From: Sialis fuliginosa
Taxonomy: Eukaryota; Arthropoda; Insecta; Megaloptera; Sialidae
DNA: 64,000 nt
NCBI GenBank assembly: GCA_961205875.1
Contig: OY540812.1
Location: 20,026,001-20,090,000, forward strand
Direction of reading: 5' to 3'
Shown here: piece by piece, positions 1 to 11,671 of the stretch
Position numbering within the stretch: the stretch's first letter is position 1
Layout of the letters: each line of letters starts with the position of its first letter
Notes under the pieces: model-generated
Databases searched by the model: none
Told to the model about the DNA's origin: nothing
What the model saw: the letters and a program-made list of their open reading frames with translations, nothing else
Translations under genes and position numbers: made by a program

Positions 1-1841
1 ATTCTCGTAACATACAATTCAGTATCTTGATTTTTCATTATATTTTTATAAAAAGGATTTATCAGTTGAAAATATTTAATGAATTGGATAAAAAAGTAAA
101 TAATATTTTAACTCACACCATCTAATATAGATAATCTTTATTTATAATTAAATTGATAAGTAGTTTATAATAAATAATGAATATGTTAAACATATATTGG
201 CAGTATAACTATGAAAGTTATAACTTTTTAACGATTTATATTTGATATTTTTTCGTCAACAGGATTTTAGCGTTTTTTATTTCACATTCTTGTTTTAAAA
301 GACTCCAATCGTCCAAAATTATATGTTTATTAAATAGTTGAAAATGACGAAGAAACAGAGCATACAACTGGATGTGATTGTGATACATGAGTTTCCATAT
401 AAAGAATGTCACAATCTCAATTGTTACTGGATAAATTATTCTCTACACTTCCGAATGGTATAAGGATCCAGAGTGAATAAATAAAATTTAGAAGAAAACT
501 AAAAGGTCACCTAACTTCAACCTTAATGATTTACTGACATAATACATAAGTAGTAGTATTTTATTATGTTCTAATTTTCCTCTTGCTTGTTTGACTGTTT
601 ATATCCCACATATCCCTATTATATAATAAATATTCTATTATATTTATATGTATTATTTATTTTAAAAAGCATTTGAAATGTCCTCGATTTGATTTTATAA
701 TATAATTTTTTTCATTGCGAAGTTCTTAATCTTTCTCATTGTTATATAGTCGTCTTATGTTATTATTTCTGCATATAATATATATTTTTTGGCTCAAATT
801 GTGTAATTCAAAATTTTCGTTATAATATCCCTTGTTTAGCTGTACATTTGACTATATGACAAAAATCATTGATATTTGCTATTTATGATTAATAATTAAT
901 ATTACATATACTAATTCTTATGTAGATCCTTATTAATTGCATTTTAATTAAATTGTGATTGATTTATATTTATAGATAAAACCCACAAATTTGATCAGTA
1001 CCTTTCAAGGAGGAGTTGCAAATGCCTCAAAAGGAGCTGCAAAATTTTAAATTTGAAGATTTATACACACTTGATTGAATCATCGATTTAAGATTCCTAA
1101 TGACTGTAAAATCATATAGTTACCAAAAAAGTTTAGAAACCACTGGATTTGATACATAAGAGAGTCGTATTGAAATGTGTAATTTTTTGAAATTAAAAAT
1201 TGAACTTGTTTTTCATAATAATAATAAATATAATTGCTGCTTTACGAAAATGTATATACACATACAAAAAAAACCTCTGGTATGTATAGGTACACCTTCA
1301 GTGATGACCTTTTCACATTTCTTTAAAATCAAGAATCGAAAGGTAGATGAAATACTTCCATTATATACATATAATGAAAATACCTAAGGTTCATTCTTTT
1401 GATTTCAGGAACTTGAAAGAGGTTAGGTAAGCGACGTAGAAATGCTCTTTTTATTGGAATTTTTTGTTACATTTAACGGGGTTTCTAAGTATGTAGCTTT
1501 TTTTATTTGGTTTGCAAATTACTACAGCAATTTATTGACGAATGTATTTTATAAAAGTTCTCACAATTAATGAGTATTTGGGTTTGGACGTGCCACTAAT
1601 ATTTTCGAAGCTTTTATAACATTTCAAGGCAATTAAAAACAGTGAAAATCAGAATGTATCGTGAGGTAAAAAATGGATAGAGTTGTTAAAAATACTTTTA
1701 AAAAGAAAAAAAATTTACTCTCACGGAAAATATTTGTTTAAATGTTTAAAATTGAAATAGGTATTATATGGACTATTTGTCCAAACTGTTAAATGTGTAA
1801 ACAAACCATAACTATCACTGTAATAATAAAAAAATGACTTG

Positions 1842-1948
1842 AGAATTTTACTCGGAACGAACCGAACGAGTCGAGCGAGCTGAGAAATATTCGATGAACA
1901 CATCCAACAAAAGGTGGTTCGCCACATTCGTTGTGCTCGTCTTGTTCC
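1842..1948 (+). repeat. GAACGAA/CGAGC interspersed repeat, copy 1
   Basis: A short CpG-rich patch in AT-rich DNA. It begins TTTACTCGGAACGAACCGAA and ends ..GTGCTCGTCTTGTTCCC. Related stretches occur inverted at 3036-3149 (ACTTGTTCGATTCGTTCGAA and TTTGGAAAATGTTAGGCG) and at 15638-15695 and 16045-16122. The shared pieces suggest a degraded MITE family. Its ends and target duplication are not clear. Confidence 0.45.
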
Positions 1949-2030
1949 CATAATAAATTATCTTGAGTTTAAAATGGTTTTTAGATGTTTTAGTATTATA
2001 TAAGTTTACAGGAAATACAAAAAATATAAA

Positions 2031-2815
2031 ACGGCCAAGTATATGATAGGGTTTCGTAGTCATTACGATTTGTAAAAAGAGTTATTTCAAAATTTTTCAT
2101 AAACTATTTTTGCTACAGCGTTCGATATAATTTTTATTTAAAGTACTAATTAAAGTCTATATTCTTGATTTTTTCAATTGATAGTTTAGAAATTAGATGG
2201 AGAGACGTTCTAATAATTACATTTAAAAGTAAATATATCGTGACTGAAGGATTAAAATCAAAAGGTCATATAACATTTTTTGTTGCATTTTAGGAAACTT
2301 ATATAAAGCCATCCCACTCAATGGGTTATGTGAAAAAAAATGTGAGTTCACTTTTCAGTCTATGGGAGAGGGGTCCAAAAAATTTTTGACAGTGTTCGTT
2401 ATAATTTTCATTACAAGTTCTAATTAAAAGCTGCTTTTTGGATTTTTTCAGATTTTTTATATCGATAGTTCAGAAAATAGAGGGAAGTCGGACGCTCTGA
2501 TGACGACTTTGAACGCAAATATATCGTGACTGAAGGGTTAAAATCAAAAGGTCATTTTTTTTGTATTTTAGGAGACCTATCTAAAGATTCCACTTAATGG
2601 ATTAAATGAATTTTTTTTAAAATATACTTTTTAGTCAAGTCAGGGGGTCAACATTTTTTTTTTCCAAAAATCATATCAGTTTTGTTTTTGGGTTATCAGT
2701 CTTCGCCCGTGTACTAAATTTCATCTTAATCGGTATAAAATTTACATAGACAGACAGATAAACGGACGGACAGAACGAAACTATAAAGGTTCCTAGTTTT
2801 CTACGAAACCCTAAA
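2031..2815 (+). repeat. Lepidopteran GGTTCCGTAGT-type interspersed repeat, copy A
   Basis: The left end reads CGGCCAAGT..AGGGTTTCGTAGTCA and the right end CTACGAAACCCTAAAAA, so the termini form an inverted repeat around GGTTTCGTAG. Related copies are at 4042-4282 (inverted, truncated) and 25586-26368. Inside, a module of roughly 280 bp is repeated twice in tandem: one unit carries ACAGCGTTCGATATAATTTT near 2115 and the next ACAGTGTTCGTTATAATTTT near 2390. Each unit is followed by a TATCGTGACTGAAGG module. The right part has the GACAGACAG..GGACGGACAG tract common in lepidopteran repeats. I see no coding capacity. Confidence 0.7.
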
Positions 2816-3035
2816 AATTGATGATTATATACATAAATCATGTTGGTGAGTTCATAGTAAAGAGTATTTCTCGTATTTATCTAATAAATCATTTTAACTT
2901 AATTTAATTTTTCTCATTCTTTATATTTCCAAAAATCATATATAAAGATTTTTACACTACGAATTCAACGAATAGCACGAATATTTCTACATCTTCATTT
3001 GAACACAGCGATCAAATTATTTCTATAATCAAATG

Positions 3036-3149
3036 CGGTTCACCAACAAGCTTTGGAAAATGTTAGGCGTGTTCGTTCTGTTAGGAGATACGTATTGACT
3101 AGTCAAATATTGCTCGACTTGTTCGATTCGTTCGAAGTAAAATGCTCAA
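3036..3149 (-). repeat. GAACGAA/CGAGC interspersed repeat, copy 2
   Basis: An inverted relative of the 1842-1948 patch: it shares the ATTTTACTTCGAACGAAxCGAAC module (read on the minus strand). It shares ACGCxxAACATTTTCCAAAG with 15638-15695. The copies are diverged, so the family is old or short-lived. No target duplication could be assigned. Confidence 0.45.
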
Positions 3150-3280
3150 ATCAAAGTACACCACCAGATACTAGATACCTTTTTCACCTATTCCACCATA
3201 AGCAATAAGAATAAAAAATTATATAAGATCTATAGCAAAAAAACTTTAGTTTTTGTTTTTATTATTGAAATTTAAGAAAC

Positions 3281-3651
3281 GTCTTATCTCGTCTCCGTCT
3301 CATTTCACAAAAATTGAAAACGGTCTCGTCTAGGTTGTAGTCTCGTATAAACGACGAGACGAGACCGATAAAAGTTTCTTCTCGGCGTGAAGCGTTAAAA
3401 ATTACTGCATTCTATTATTCTATAAATTAATTTATCTGGATTATTATACTAACGTTTATTATCATTTATTATAAAATAATTAAAAATCTGTAATAGAGGT
3501 GTTAAACTATATCGTATAATACGTTTTAAACACTATTGTTAATTTTTTATTTAGCTAATTGTAAGCTAGAGTTACACACCAAGATGAGATGAGTTCATGA
3601 AATGAGACAGAGACTATACACCACTTGAATTTTAAGGAGACGAGACCGGGG
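3281..3651. repeat. Inverted GTCTC repeat, candidate MITE
   Basis: GTCTCCGTCTCATTTC at 3291-3306 is mirrored by GAAATGAGACAGAGAC at 3599-3614. An inner palindrome pairs CGGTCTCGTC (3321-3330) with GACGAGACCG (3358-3367). A further GGAGACGAGACCGGGG lies at 3636-3651. Nested inverted repeats like these suggest a degenerate fold-back element ending about 145 bp before the RGK exon at 3796. The outer ends are uncertain. Confidence 0.35.
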
Positions 3652-3795
3652 CGATATCAACTAAGCAGAAGTTTCAACAATTTATTATCTTGTGGTCAAA
3701 AGGATGGGTGATTGTTTAAAAAAAATCAAACAATTTATTGTCATTTCAACATAAAAACAGATAGATAGAAGATTGATTAATGAGGAAAAACTCAC

Positions 3796-3887
3796 CGACA
3801 GTTCAATAAATGGATGGTCAATAAACGTGAGTTCGGATTCTTCACCTGCAAGAAGAACGCTAATGGTTTTCTCTCCACTTTCATCGT
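3796..3887 (-). CDS. Rgk: RGK-family GTPase, switch/G3 exon
   Basis: This is an internal 92-bp exon read on the minus strand. It follows an acceptor (TTATTTTCTTTGTTTCAG) and ends at a donor (TCG|GTGAGT). It starts with two bases that complete an Asp codon begun by the last G of the 32425-32684 exon, then runs 30 codons and ends in phase 0. The peptide begins DDESGEKTISVLLAGEESEL and continues TFIDHP..ELS. That is the characteristic insect RGK segment after the P-loop exon's HAYDTSI. RGK proteins bind guanine nucleotides with a non-canonical G3; here the canonical DxxG is absent and the equivalent position reads IDHP, as expected. In animals RGK proteins inhibit high-voltage-activated calcium channels at the plasma membrane. 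The next exon (G4/G5 and C-terminal membrane motif) is not in the window. Family assignment is from recognition; the paralogue number is not resolved. Confidence 0.9.
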
Positions 3888-4041
3888 CTGAAACAAAGAA
3901 AATAAAAGTATTATAATATATAATTAATTTTAATTATTCTTGTATAAGCAGAACTAATTATTGTTATTTTATCCTGTAATTACCATCATTTTAAAGCTAT
4001 TTGAATCTAGATTGACAGTTTTACCTATTTATTCAATATTT

Positions 4042-4282
4042 ACAGTCACGATTTATTTGCGTTCAAAGTCATTATCAGAGTCTCCCCCCCTTCTCTATTT
4101 TTAAACTACCAATATAAAAAATCTGAAAAAATTCGAGAATGCAGCTTTTAATTAGTACATTCAATGAAAATTATAACGAACACTGTCAAAAATAGTTTCT
4201 GAAAAATTTTGAAATAACTCTTTTTGCAAATCGTAATAACTACGGAACCCTATCATGTGCGTGCTCAATACACACTTGGCCG
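4042..4282 (-). repeat. GGTTCCGTAGT-type repeat, copy B, truncated and inverted
   Basis: In this orientation the sequence runs from ACAGTCACGATTTATTTGCG through a C homopolymer to AACTACGGAACCCTATCATG and CACACTTGGCCG. It matches the left end and first internal module of the copies at 2031 and 25586, inverted. It stops after one module, so it is truncated. It lies about 155 bp upstream (in transcription sense) of the 3796-3887 exon. Confidence 0.65.
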
Positions 4283-5564
4283 TTTTATTTATTAAATATT
4301 TTTATGTGTCGTATGTATCTAATTTCATTGGGTAAGCACTTGTATAGGTAGTTTAGGAGCGAGAAAAACCACGTGCCTTGTTAAAAAATCTTCGATATTA
4401 TTGGGATCTGGATAGAATTATTTAGTTTAACCTTTTGTTTACATGGAAATTTTACTAATAGGGATTACAGTAAAAAATAAACAACAATAAATAAATCCTT
4501 TCATATTTCAATTATAATATAATATAATAACTGCATTTAACTAATCATTTTGTTAACTTTATTATGAAATGAACGTGACTTTTGAACAAAATAGAAAACA
4601 TACATTTTGTACTGACTACCACAAACCTCCCTATTCAAAGTAGAAAATATTACAAAAATATACATTTTATAAAAAGATGAAAGTACTTGAAAATGTAAAA
4701 TTCTAATTTGTTTTTGAAATTTGATTTTCAGACGTTGTTCAATAATGTATGTCTGTAAAAGGTTAATATAGCGTAGTAAAAGGGTTGATTAACTTGATTT
4801 GAAGCAGCTGTTATACACAAAAACACAAAATGTATATTAAAATTTGTGTTTCAACACTGTTGGATGTAATTTTATTATACTTTTTATGTCCATGCATTAC
4901 GCGGATATTGGAAAAATTTAATGAAAAATTTGCAACATTTTCTTTTAAAGAAAATTTACTTTGACGTAAACACGACGATACTGACGATGAAAAAAAAACA
5001 ATTCGACAAAAATATTAATGTCTATGATTAACTTCAAATTTTAAATTAAAATTATAAATATATATTTCTGAAAATATCAATTGTATGACGTAATAAAACG
5101 TAGATTGCGATAACGTAATAATATCTTTGTCCTTAATTTTAATTGCAGTCCAATCCGTTATTATATTTGATCAAAGTTAGTACATTTCCCAAAGTAAAAA
5201 AAACTTCATCCTATTTCGAAATCATTTTTTAAATTTACTAATAATATAGGTATATTAAAAATATATATGGCCTCAAAATTTATTGAATCATATATAAGCA
5301 TAGAGATATTATACATACATAGAGAAAGTATGGCAGGTGAAAAAGTAAATATTTGGTAGAAAGAGAAAAATAATGTGAGGGACTTAAAATATGAGTAAGT
5401 CTATCTTTGTTAAATGTGTTCAAAAGACACATCCACTTACACATTTGCTTTCTCTTATTATTTAAACGCTGCTTCCACTTACATGAAGTGCTATGGTACA
5501 CTTATTTATGTTATATTATTTCTTTGATTTTAAGAACTCACGATATTTAATCGTACTCTGCAAT

Positions 5565-5701
5565 TGTAACGACGCAGGCGTCGCGTCTACTTTAAAAATG
5601 ACAAGTGTATAAACGCGTCACGTTTTGACGCTGGCTAAAATGCTAACCGCATTCATTTACACGAATTAAATTATCAAGGTCAACGTGGCGACGTTACAGT
5701 A
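5565..5701. repeat. CpG-rich patch with short inverted ends
   Basis: TGTAACGACGC near 5566 is mirrored by GTGGCGACGTTACA near 5687, giving an imperfect inverted repeat around an unusually CpG-rich 137-bp segment (GGCGTCGCGTC, AAACGCGTCACG). The size and ends suggest a MITE. No second copy was found in the window and the target duplication is unclear. Confidence 0.25.
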
Positions 5702-6228
5702 ATGTGTTATTTGCAACGGGTTATCTTTCTCGCTTTCATTGTAAAAAAAACAACTAAAATCATACAACTTATGTCCACCGACAAAGAATACATTATTGAT
5801 AAAGAATAATATTGAAATACGTTTTTATACCATTTTATATGATTATAATTCAAAGAATACGCATTTATAAATGTTTGTTATAATAACATTTTCATTTTGA
5901 TACGAATTTATAAAAGATACCAGTTATTAAAATCAATATTGAAAAATATTGAGGTGAATAACGAAATAATGTATTCATAAAAAAAACTAAATTTTTATTG
6001 TAAATTATTCACCCTATACATTTTTTAATAGACGTTAGAATGTCTTAAAATGGTTTGCAAACGAAAATTTAAGTGGTTATTGACTTTTATATTAACAATA
6101 CGTACAGACATTGAGTTTTTAAATTAGGAAATTCACAGAGGCGTAGTTAATAGAACGGATTATATAACAACTTCTATATTCGAAAATTTTATGCAAAATG
6201 TATAAAACATATGCAACAATTAAAACAT

Positions 6229-6869
6229 CTGCCAAGTAAATGCACAGTGCTTCCTCGTGCTAAATTCATCAAAGGCAGTTAATTATTGAACAATTTAAAT
6301 AAAAACCGATAATGTTGAGATAAATTGCCTGGAATTGGTCAATCATTTAATTTTTATTAGCCCGATCATTTTAGAACAAATTCGATGTAAGATGCAAAAA
6401 AACTTCCTAGTCAAAACGCAATTGTGTGTCCCCGGCGGAGTAGATGATGAAATCACATTCTTGCCCATAAATTAATTACCGGAAGTACCCGCTATCTTGG
6501 ATTTTGTGTTTTTGTCAAAAAGTGTTCAAAATTAGAAGAGTGGTGCAGTTTTTTCAACTTTTGTGCCATTTTTATTGAAAATTAGTGGCACATTTAAATG
6601 ACAAAGTTGTAGAGGACTCAATTTTCAACAGCTTTAGTAGAAACAAGTTTTTCGTACGACGTGTAGATGACGGCCGAGAACGCGCTCAACACAGCGGTAT
6701 GGGGGAATTAGCGCTGTTGAACACAATACGGTTCAATACACGATAGTTCAAAAGTGCCTTGACGTGAAACGGATAAATCAATTTAAAATTTTGAAATTGG
6801 AGAAAAAATTTTTTGTCTCAATCTGAAACGATCACATAGCTTCTCGTATCTTCGATATTACGAGGTAGC
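6229..6869 (+). repeat. Four-copy repeat (CTGCCAAG..CTTCTCGTATCTTCGATA), copy 1, rearranged
   Basis: The left end is CTGCCAAGTAAATGCACAGT GCTTCCTCGTGC and the right end is ACGATCACATAGCTTCTCGT ATCTTCGATATTACGAGG. Both ends match copies at 21366-22029, 44905-45552 and (inverted) 40279-41009. The middle differs: positions about 6370-6750 are replaced by another repeat-like sequence with a GGCGGAG patch and AACGCGCTCAACACAGCG. This may be an internal replacement or a nested insertion. No long open frame. Confidence 0.65.
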
Positions 6870-8251
6870 AATATATGTATGTATATCTGAGGAAAGTACA
6901 GTAAAACTTCGATATAACGGACTGATGTATAGAAAAAGTATTTTTTTTTTTTTTTTTTAATTTCAATTATACCTAACATGTTTAATTTGACAGAAATTTT
7001 CATTGTATCAATGAGGTTTTCTTAACGTTTTTTTTCGAAAATCACCATGTATATGTCCAAAATATTCGATTTTCGATTCTTGGTTTCTGGGTGTAAGATA
7101 TTATGGTTGATTATTCGAACTATGTCTTGTTTTTACAGTGAACATTTTTAATAGCTTTTTAAAGATTACACTGAAATGTTGATTGAATTAACGACCAAAT
7201 ACGTGGCTTACACCCATAAACCAAAAATAACTTTAAAAATACTCTAAAGCGGATGAAACAGAGACTGAAAAATTAATTATTTCCAAAAAATTATTTTCCT
7301 GAATGTTTCAAGTAATTTGTTACATTTATTTGTGATAAGAACCAAGTCTAAATAAAATAAATTAATATTGTTACAAAAAATTTGCAATAAAAATTCTGAA
7401 TATTTGATAATAAAATATTTAAAAAATAAAAATAAATTTGTATTTTAATAAATTAAATGCATAATTATACATAAAATGTTTCTTTAGTATTCTAGATTTA
7501 AATAATTAAAATATTCTATTTTATTGTCAAAGAAATTTTTTACTTCAACAACTCAATAAATAACTGCTTGTATATTTTGACGTAGGTATCTATTTTTCAA
7601 TTTGTACAGTATATTTTTGTCAAATTGAAATTGGCATAGATATGTTACTTTGTAAAAGAAGTAAAAACAACGTTAGTAGATACATATCTTTCGAAGTTTC
7701 CTATTGAAATATGTATGCAAATATTTTTTTGTAATAAAAGTTTTAGATTTTTCTTTTCTTTATTTCACCAGATGTACCTACATGTTTGTATTTCATATTT
7801 AAAATACATTAAAATCCACACTTAATATTATATTTTGTATAAATCTACCAATATAATATTTAAATTATTAAAAAGATAATTACGTATAAACATGTGATTT
7901 TCAATTATATTTATTTTTTATGGTTCACTGTCATCATAGAAGAAATATGCAGTTGTTGGGAGTGAAAAACACTAGTATCTGCAAGGAATGTGAAAAAACA
8001 CCCATAAACTTATATAATAAAGTGATTCTGCCTTACTTTGATAGACAGTAGACTGAGACATCTGAAAGACTAATTTATTGAACCGTTAAATTTCTGATGA
8101 CAACCCTTGTAAAGTTCATCTACAGGACAGAATTGTTTTCAAGAGGGTAAGGCAAATCATTGAAGCTAAAAATTGTTTATATTTAGAAGTTTTCTGAAAT
8201 ATTCTGATCTTAAAATTATAAACGTTTTTAAAATTCAATGCAAAATGAGTA

Positions 8252-8837
8252 CATATTACCGTTCAAAAGTTTGGTAGCAGGTATATATTTCTGTGTATCA
8301 AAACTTCATTATCAGTGCGTTCGAAGAGAGGGTTACGCACCTCAAAATTAAATAAACGGAACTCTTCTAGGATTACTATGTTGTCTGTGTCTATCCGTCA
8401 AGACCCCTTTTCTCAGGAATGGCTAGAGGTATTAAGCTGAAATTAATATCAAATACTAATATCTAAAGCTTCATAGTACTGTAAAAATTCAAAATTTTAA
8501 CTTAATGCAATAAAAAGACATGGCCTTTCAAAGCGTATTTTGATACTGACAGACTGATTCACTTACTGATCATCAAAACCTATAAGGTTACTTCCAGTTG
8601 AACTAGAATCTTGAAATTTATTATTTGATATTAATTTCAGCTTGATACCTCTAGCCATTTCTGAGAAAAAAGGTCTTGACGGACAGACAGACAGGCGGAG
8701 AAGTAAGTGATCTTATAAGGGTTTTGATTTTTCATTTTAAGGTAGAAAACCCTCAAAACGGTTTATTCGAACACACTGATAATAATGTTTTGATAAACAG
8801 AAAAATATACCTGCTTTCAAACTTTTGGAGGGTAGTG
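8252..8837. mobile_element. Tc1/mariner-like non-autonomous element with very long inverted arms
   Basis: The ends are CATATTACCGTTCAAAAGTT on the left and, read inward on the other strand, CACTACCCTCCAAAAGTTTG. Each is flanked by TA (8250-8251 and 8838-8839), the Tc1/mariner target duplication. The arms match along almost their whole length, about 250 bp each: left arm positions such as GGTATATATTTCTGTG, CGTCAAGACC, TTCTCAGGAATGGCTAGAGG and AAGCTGAAATTAATATCAAA are all mirrored on the right. The element can therefore fold into a long hairpin. The inner arms (CAAGACC..TTCTCAGGAA) resemble a repeat known from lepidopteran genomes. No transposase frame is present. Confidence 0.8.
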
Positions 8838-9841
8838 TACCTATAAAATTACCTTAACTTATCTCGAGGTATTCTATAATTTATTGGATACACGCGTTCA
8901 TGAAAATGACATAAACATAATGAACTTAATTAATTTCGATAAATGAATGATTTTAATAAGAAATTAACCTATACATATTTGTTCCCTACATTTTTGTAAG
9001 CATGGAGGAAAAATCAAGTTTAACAGGAGAACATTAGTCTGCTACAAGGGGCTCTTTTATTTACTCAGCAGTTTTAGAAATTTTCACTAATTTTGAACAT
9101 TTGACAGCAGGGAACTGATTTTATAACCAGAGGACTAAAATCTTGTTCTATAATTAACATCTCCCTTACAAAATTACTCTTTACGAATATTAAAGAAACC
9201 TTTACTTTTCAAATATAACAATAGGTTATTAGAGTTTAATAAATACTTTTTTTCATTTCTTTACTAAATTAGGTTTTGATTACTTTTGAACTATTTTTTC
9301 TGGTGAAACATTATTTTTAAACAACATAGACTTTTCATATTTTTTGGCAGGATACTGATAAATTCCGTCAAAAACATGATCATGTAAAAAGTTTCATATA
9401 ACATGAAATCAACTTGCGGCAATAGGATTGTACTTCTTACGTTGAATATTATCTAATTAAAATTAATTAATACAATCATTACGAAAAAAAATCAATGATA
9501 TCCAGAGGATAGATTTTAAAAGCGGTCCGGGTAAATGGGTATCGTACCAAACGCCAAGTCACGACTAAACAAAATAAAACTAGAGCATCATTTGTCATTT
9601 GCTACGAGCTTTATTAGGTAACGTTTCAATTGATCCAAAAACAGCGCTAAATGAGTAATTCACTACAAAAAAAAAGATTTTAAGGACCAGAGGACTGATG
9701 GTAGTATTTTAGGGAGCTCATTTTAGTAGATAAATAAAATATAAAAATAATTGCAAAAATGTTAATTCTATAGGACTTTTATCATTATTAAAGGTAATGT
9801 CACACAATACTTCTGAATTTTGGATTTTAGACACTCTAGGG

Positions 9842-10153
9842 CAGTGGTCTTTAAGCTTTATCGACTCACGAAACCCTTAGAACTATAAGGCTTTTTTGGC
9901 GAACCCCTTCTCATCCTTAGAAAAATATATCTTAAAATAATATACAAAGTACCTAAGTGATAAAGGAAAAAAAAAACTTACACTTTACGCACACTAATAA
10001 CTTCTTACAATGCATTAATTTTCAAATATAACTAAATGTATCTTTATATTTTTTAGTTAATAAACACTAGTCTACTAGTGTAAGTGCTTTATAATTTTTT
10101 TTAGAAAGTTTATTTGGCTCGTGAACCCCGGGAAGACAATTGGAAGATCACTG
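9842..10153. mobile_element. hAT non-autonomous element (312 bp)
   Basis: Left end CAGTGGTCTTTAAGC, right end CCAATTGTCTTCC-type sequence reading inward as CAGTGATCTTCCAATTG. The subterminal part contains inverted CACGAAACCC / GGGGTTCACGAG. It is flanked by an 8-bp duplication, CTCTAGGG at 9834-9841 and CTCTAGAG at 10154-10161 (7 of 8 match). CAG-ended termini plus an 8-bp duplication identify hAT. It has no transposase. Confidence 0.85.
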
Positions 10154-10479
10154 CTCTAGAGTACTGATTTTATAAGATGTTACTATGTTTTTATTTGAAT
10201 ATTTTAAAGATATTGGTATAGTTTTAAACTACATTTTTAGCATTTAGCATTGTTTTGAAGAATAAATATTACCCAATTTCGGCTAAAATCTTCTCGGAGT
10301 ATTGAAATGTAATATTTCCAAAAATTAAAGCTCAATGGGACCACCATAAGCTACATAAATCCAGTCAGAAGGAATGGAACTTTCTAGAACATTCCATAAA
10401 GTTTTCCGTCCATTTCCCACAGGAGTGAGACAAATGGTCGCTAACTAACTCCCATGCGAGAAGTGTGTTTTTGACTTCT

Positions 10480-11575
10480 ATATAACCATGGGATATTGGT
10501 TGTTACAGGAAGGAACAAACACCTTCACTAACAGCTTGTATTAAGTTCTGGTCAACTTGATTAAGGTGTGTTCGGTGCCGAAGTCAAGTCGATACTATAC
10601 ACCACAGAACGACGTGTAACTTTGCCTCGTGACATCATCCGAGATTCGAACTCGACGTCATTCTGTCGATAACAAAGTCCGCTGATATCCATCAAAGGGC
10701 TTTTGACGCCACCTTACTACCGAGAATCGTTGATGCCCAACAAATAACGCCCCGCCACGCCGCATAGTTTGACCAAACTGACATTTTTTTTTCAAATCAG
10801 CTGCAAGTAGTAATTTTGGAACAAACAATAAAATTTTTATTTCAAAATCATCGTAATTAAATTTTCTATTGATCTGTCAAGCTCGATTTTTTTTTATTTG
10901 AAGTATAGAGTCATTTTTTGTAGTTTCGCGCATTTATTCGTTATCTTCATTCTTTTAAGAAATAGCTACAAATTAAAAATTTTATTTGGGTGAGCCGTAT
11001 CGCGTAAGACAGTTTTGATTATCTTGAATTGCAGTTTCCGATCCAGACTTTGTAGCCGTGTTGTGTAGGACAGACAGTCTTGATTTTCGTTGGCCTCGAG
11101 AGTTGCTGCAGACTCTATGTGCCATGTCGTGTGTGCCGGACAGTCTTCATTATCGTGTGTGGCGGTTTTCAATGTAGACCATGTGAACCAGATCTTGTGT
11201 GCCGGACAGTCTTCATGAAAGAGCCGTTGTATAGAGTGGTGATTCTGAAAATGTTCTTGAGTTGTCTGCGTGTATCTTCTTCAAGTCACACCGAGGACAG
11301 ACGCCATCGCCGTACTTTCAAAGACTGCTGACGTTTTATAAAAACCATACACCATCACTTCAAGGAAAACTGCCGTTACCTTTCTGTCAAGGACAAACGT
11401 CACGATTACCGATCCAATACACGAGGATCACTCCAGCCAACTGATCCGAATAACACTCGAATCACCGTCTCACCGTCAAGAGAAGAGACACCCTACTCCT
11501 TCTATGAAGTAAAAATATATATACATTTTTCCTTACAGCCAATATATTATTTTATTACCTTGTGCGAAATCCAAA
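10480..11575. repeat. GC-richer unexplained block, possible LTR-retroelement debris
   Basis: GC content rises sharply from about 10560 to 11500 against the AT-rich background. The right part has the look of an LTR from a BEL/Pao-type element: CA-rich CACCGTCAAGAGAAGAGACA tracts, an AT-rich stretch with AATATATTATTTTATTACC, and an end GTGCGAAATCCAAACA. I found no matching second LTR, primer-binding site or target duplication, and no gag/pol reading frame. The open frames at 10966-11444 overlap one another and have no recognisable domains. The class is therefore uncertain. Confidence 0.3.
10990..11216 (+). repeat. Imperfect tandem repeat with GCCGGACAGTCTTCAT units
   Basis: Roughly three diverged units of about 60-75 bp. 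Two carry the identical core GTGTGCCGGACAGTCTTCAT (near 11136 and 11197). Earlier units read GTGTAGGACAGACAGTCTTGAT (near 11064) and GCGTAAGACAGTTTTGATTA (near 11002). The core alternates with CCGATCCAGAC / GCAGACTC / GTAGACCATG spacers. It lies inside the GC-richer block at 10480-11575. Confidence 0.55.
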
Positions 11576-11671
11576 CATCCACACACACACGAGAGCAGAA
11601 CAATATTTATTCATTACTCAACTACATCCATGCCATATTTATCTTGTAGGTACCGCTATATAGAAAAAATT

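Larger units (their letters stand above)
1..3795 (-). other. Intron sequence downstream of RGK exon (left edge)
   Basis: This is the intron that follows the 3796-3887 exon on the minus strand; it starts with the donor GTGAGT and runs off the left edge. I looked for another GC-richer, open, splice-flanked segment that could encode the rest of the G domain and found none. Recognisable content is listed separately: fragments of a GAACGAA-rich repeat (1842-1948, 3036-3149), a GGTTTCGTAGT repeat (2031-2815) and an inverted GTCTC repeat (3281-3651). Positions 1-1840 are plain AT-rich sequence in which I see nothing; the open frame at 1175-1387 has no coding character. Confidence 0.6.

Noticed and set aside
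6898..6930. TA followed by CAGTAAAACTTCGATATAACGG, resembling a pogo/Tc1 end
   Set aside because: No matching opposite end in the neighbourhood, so only a possible solo terminus.
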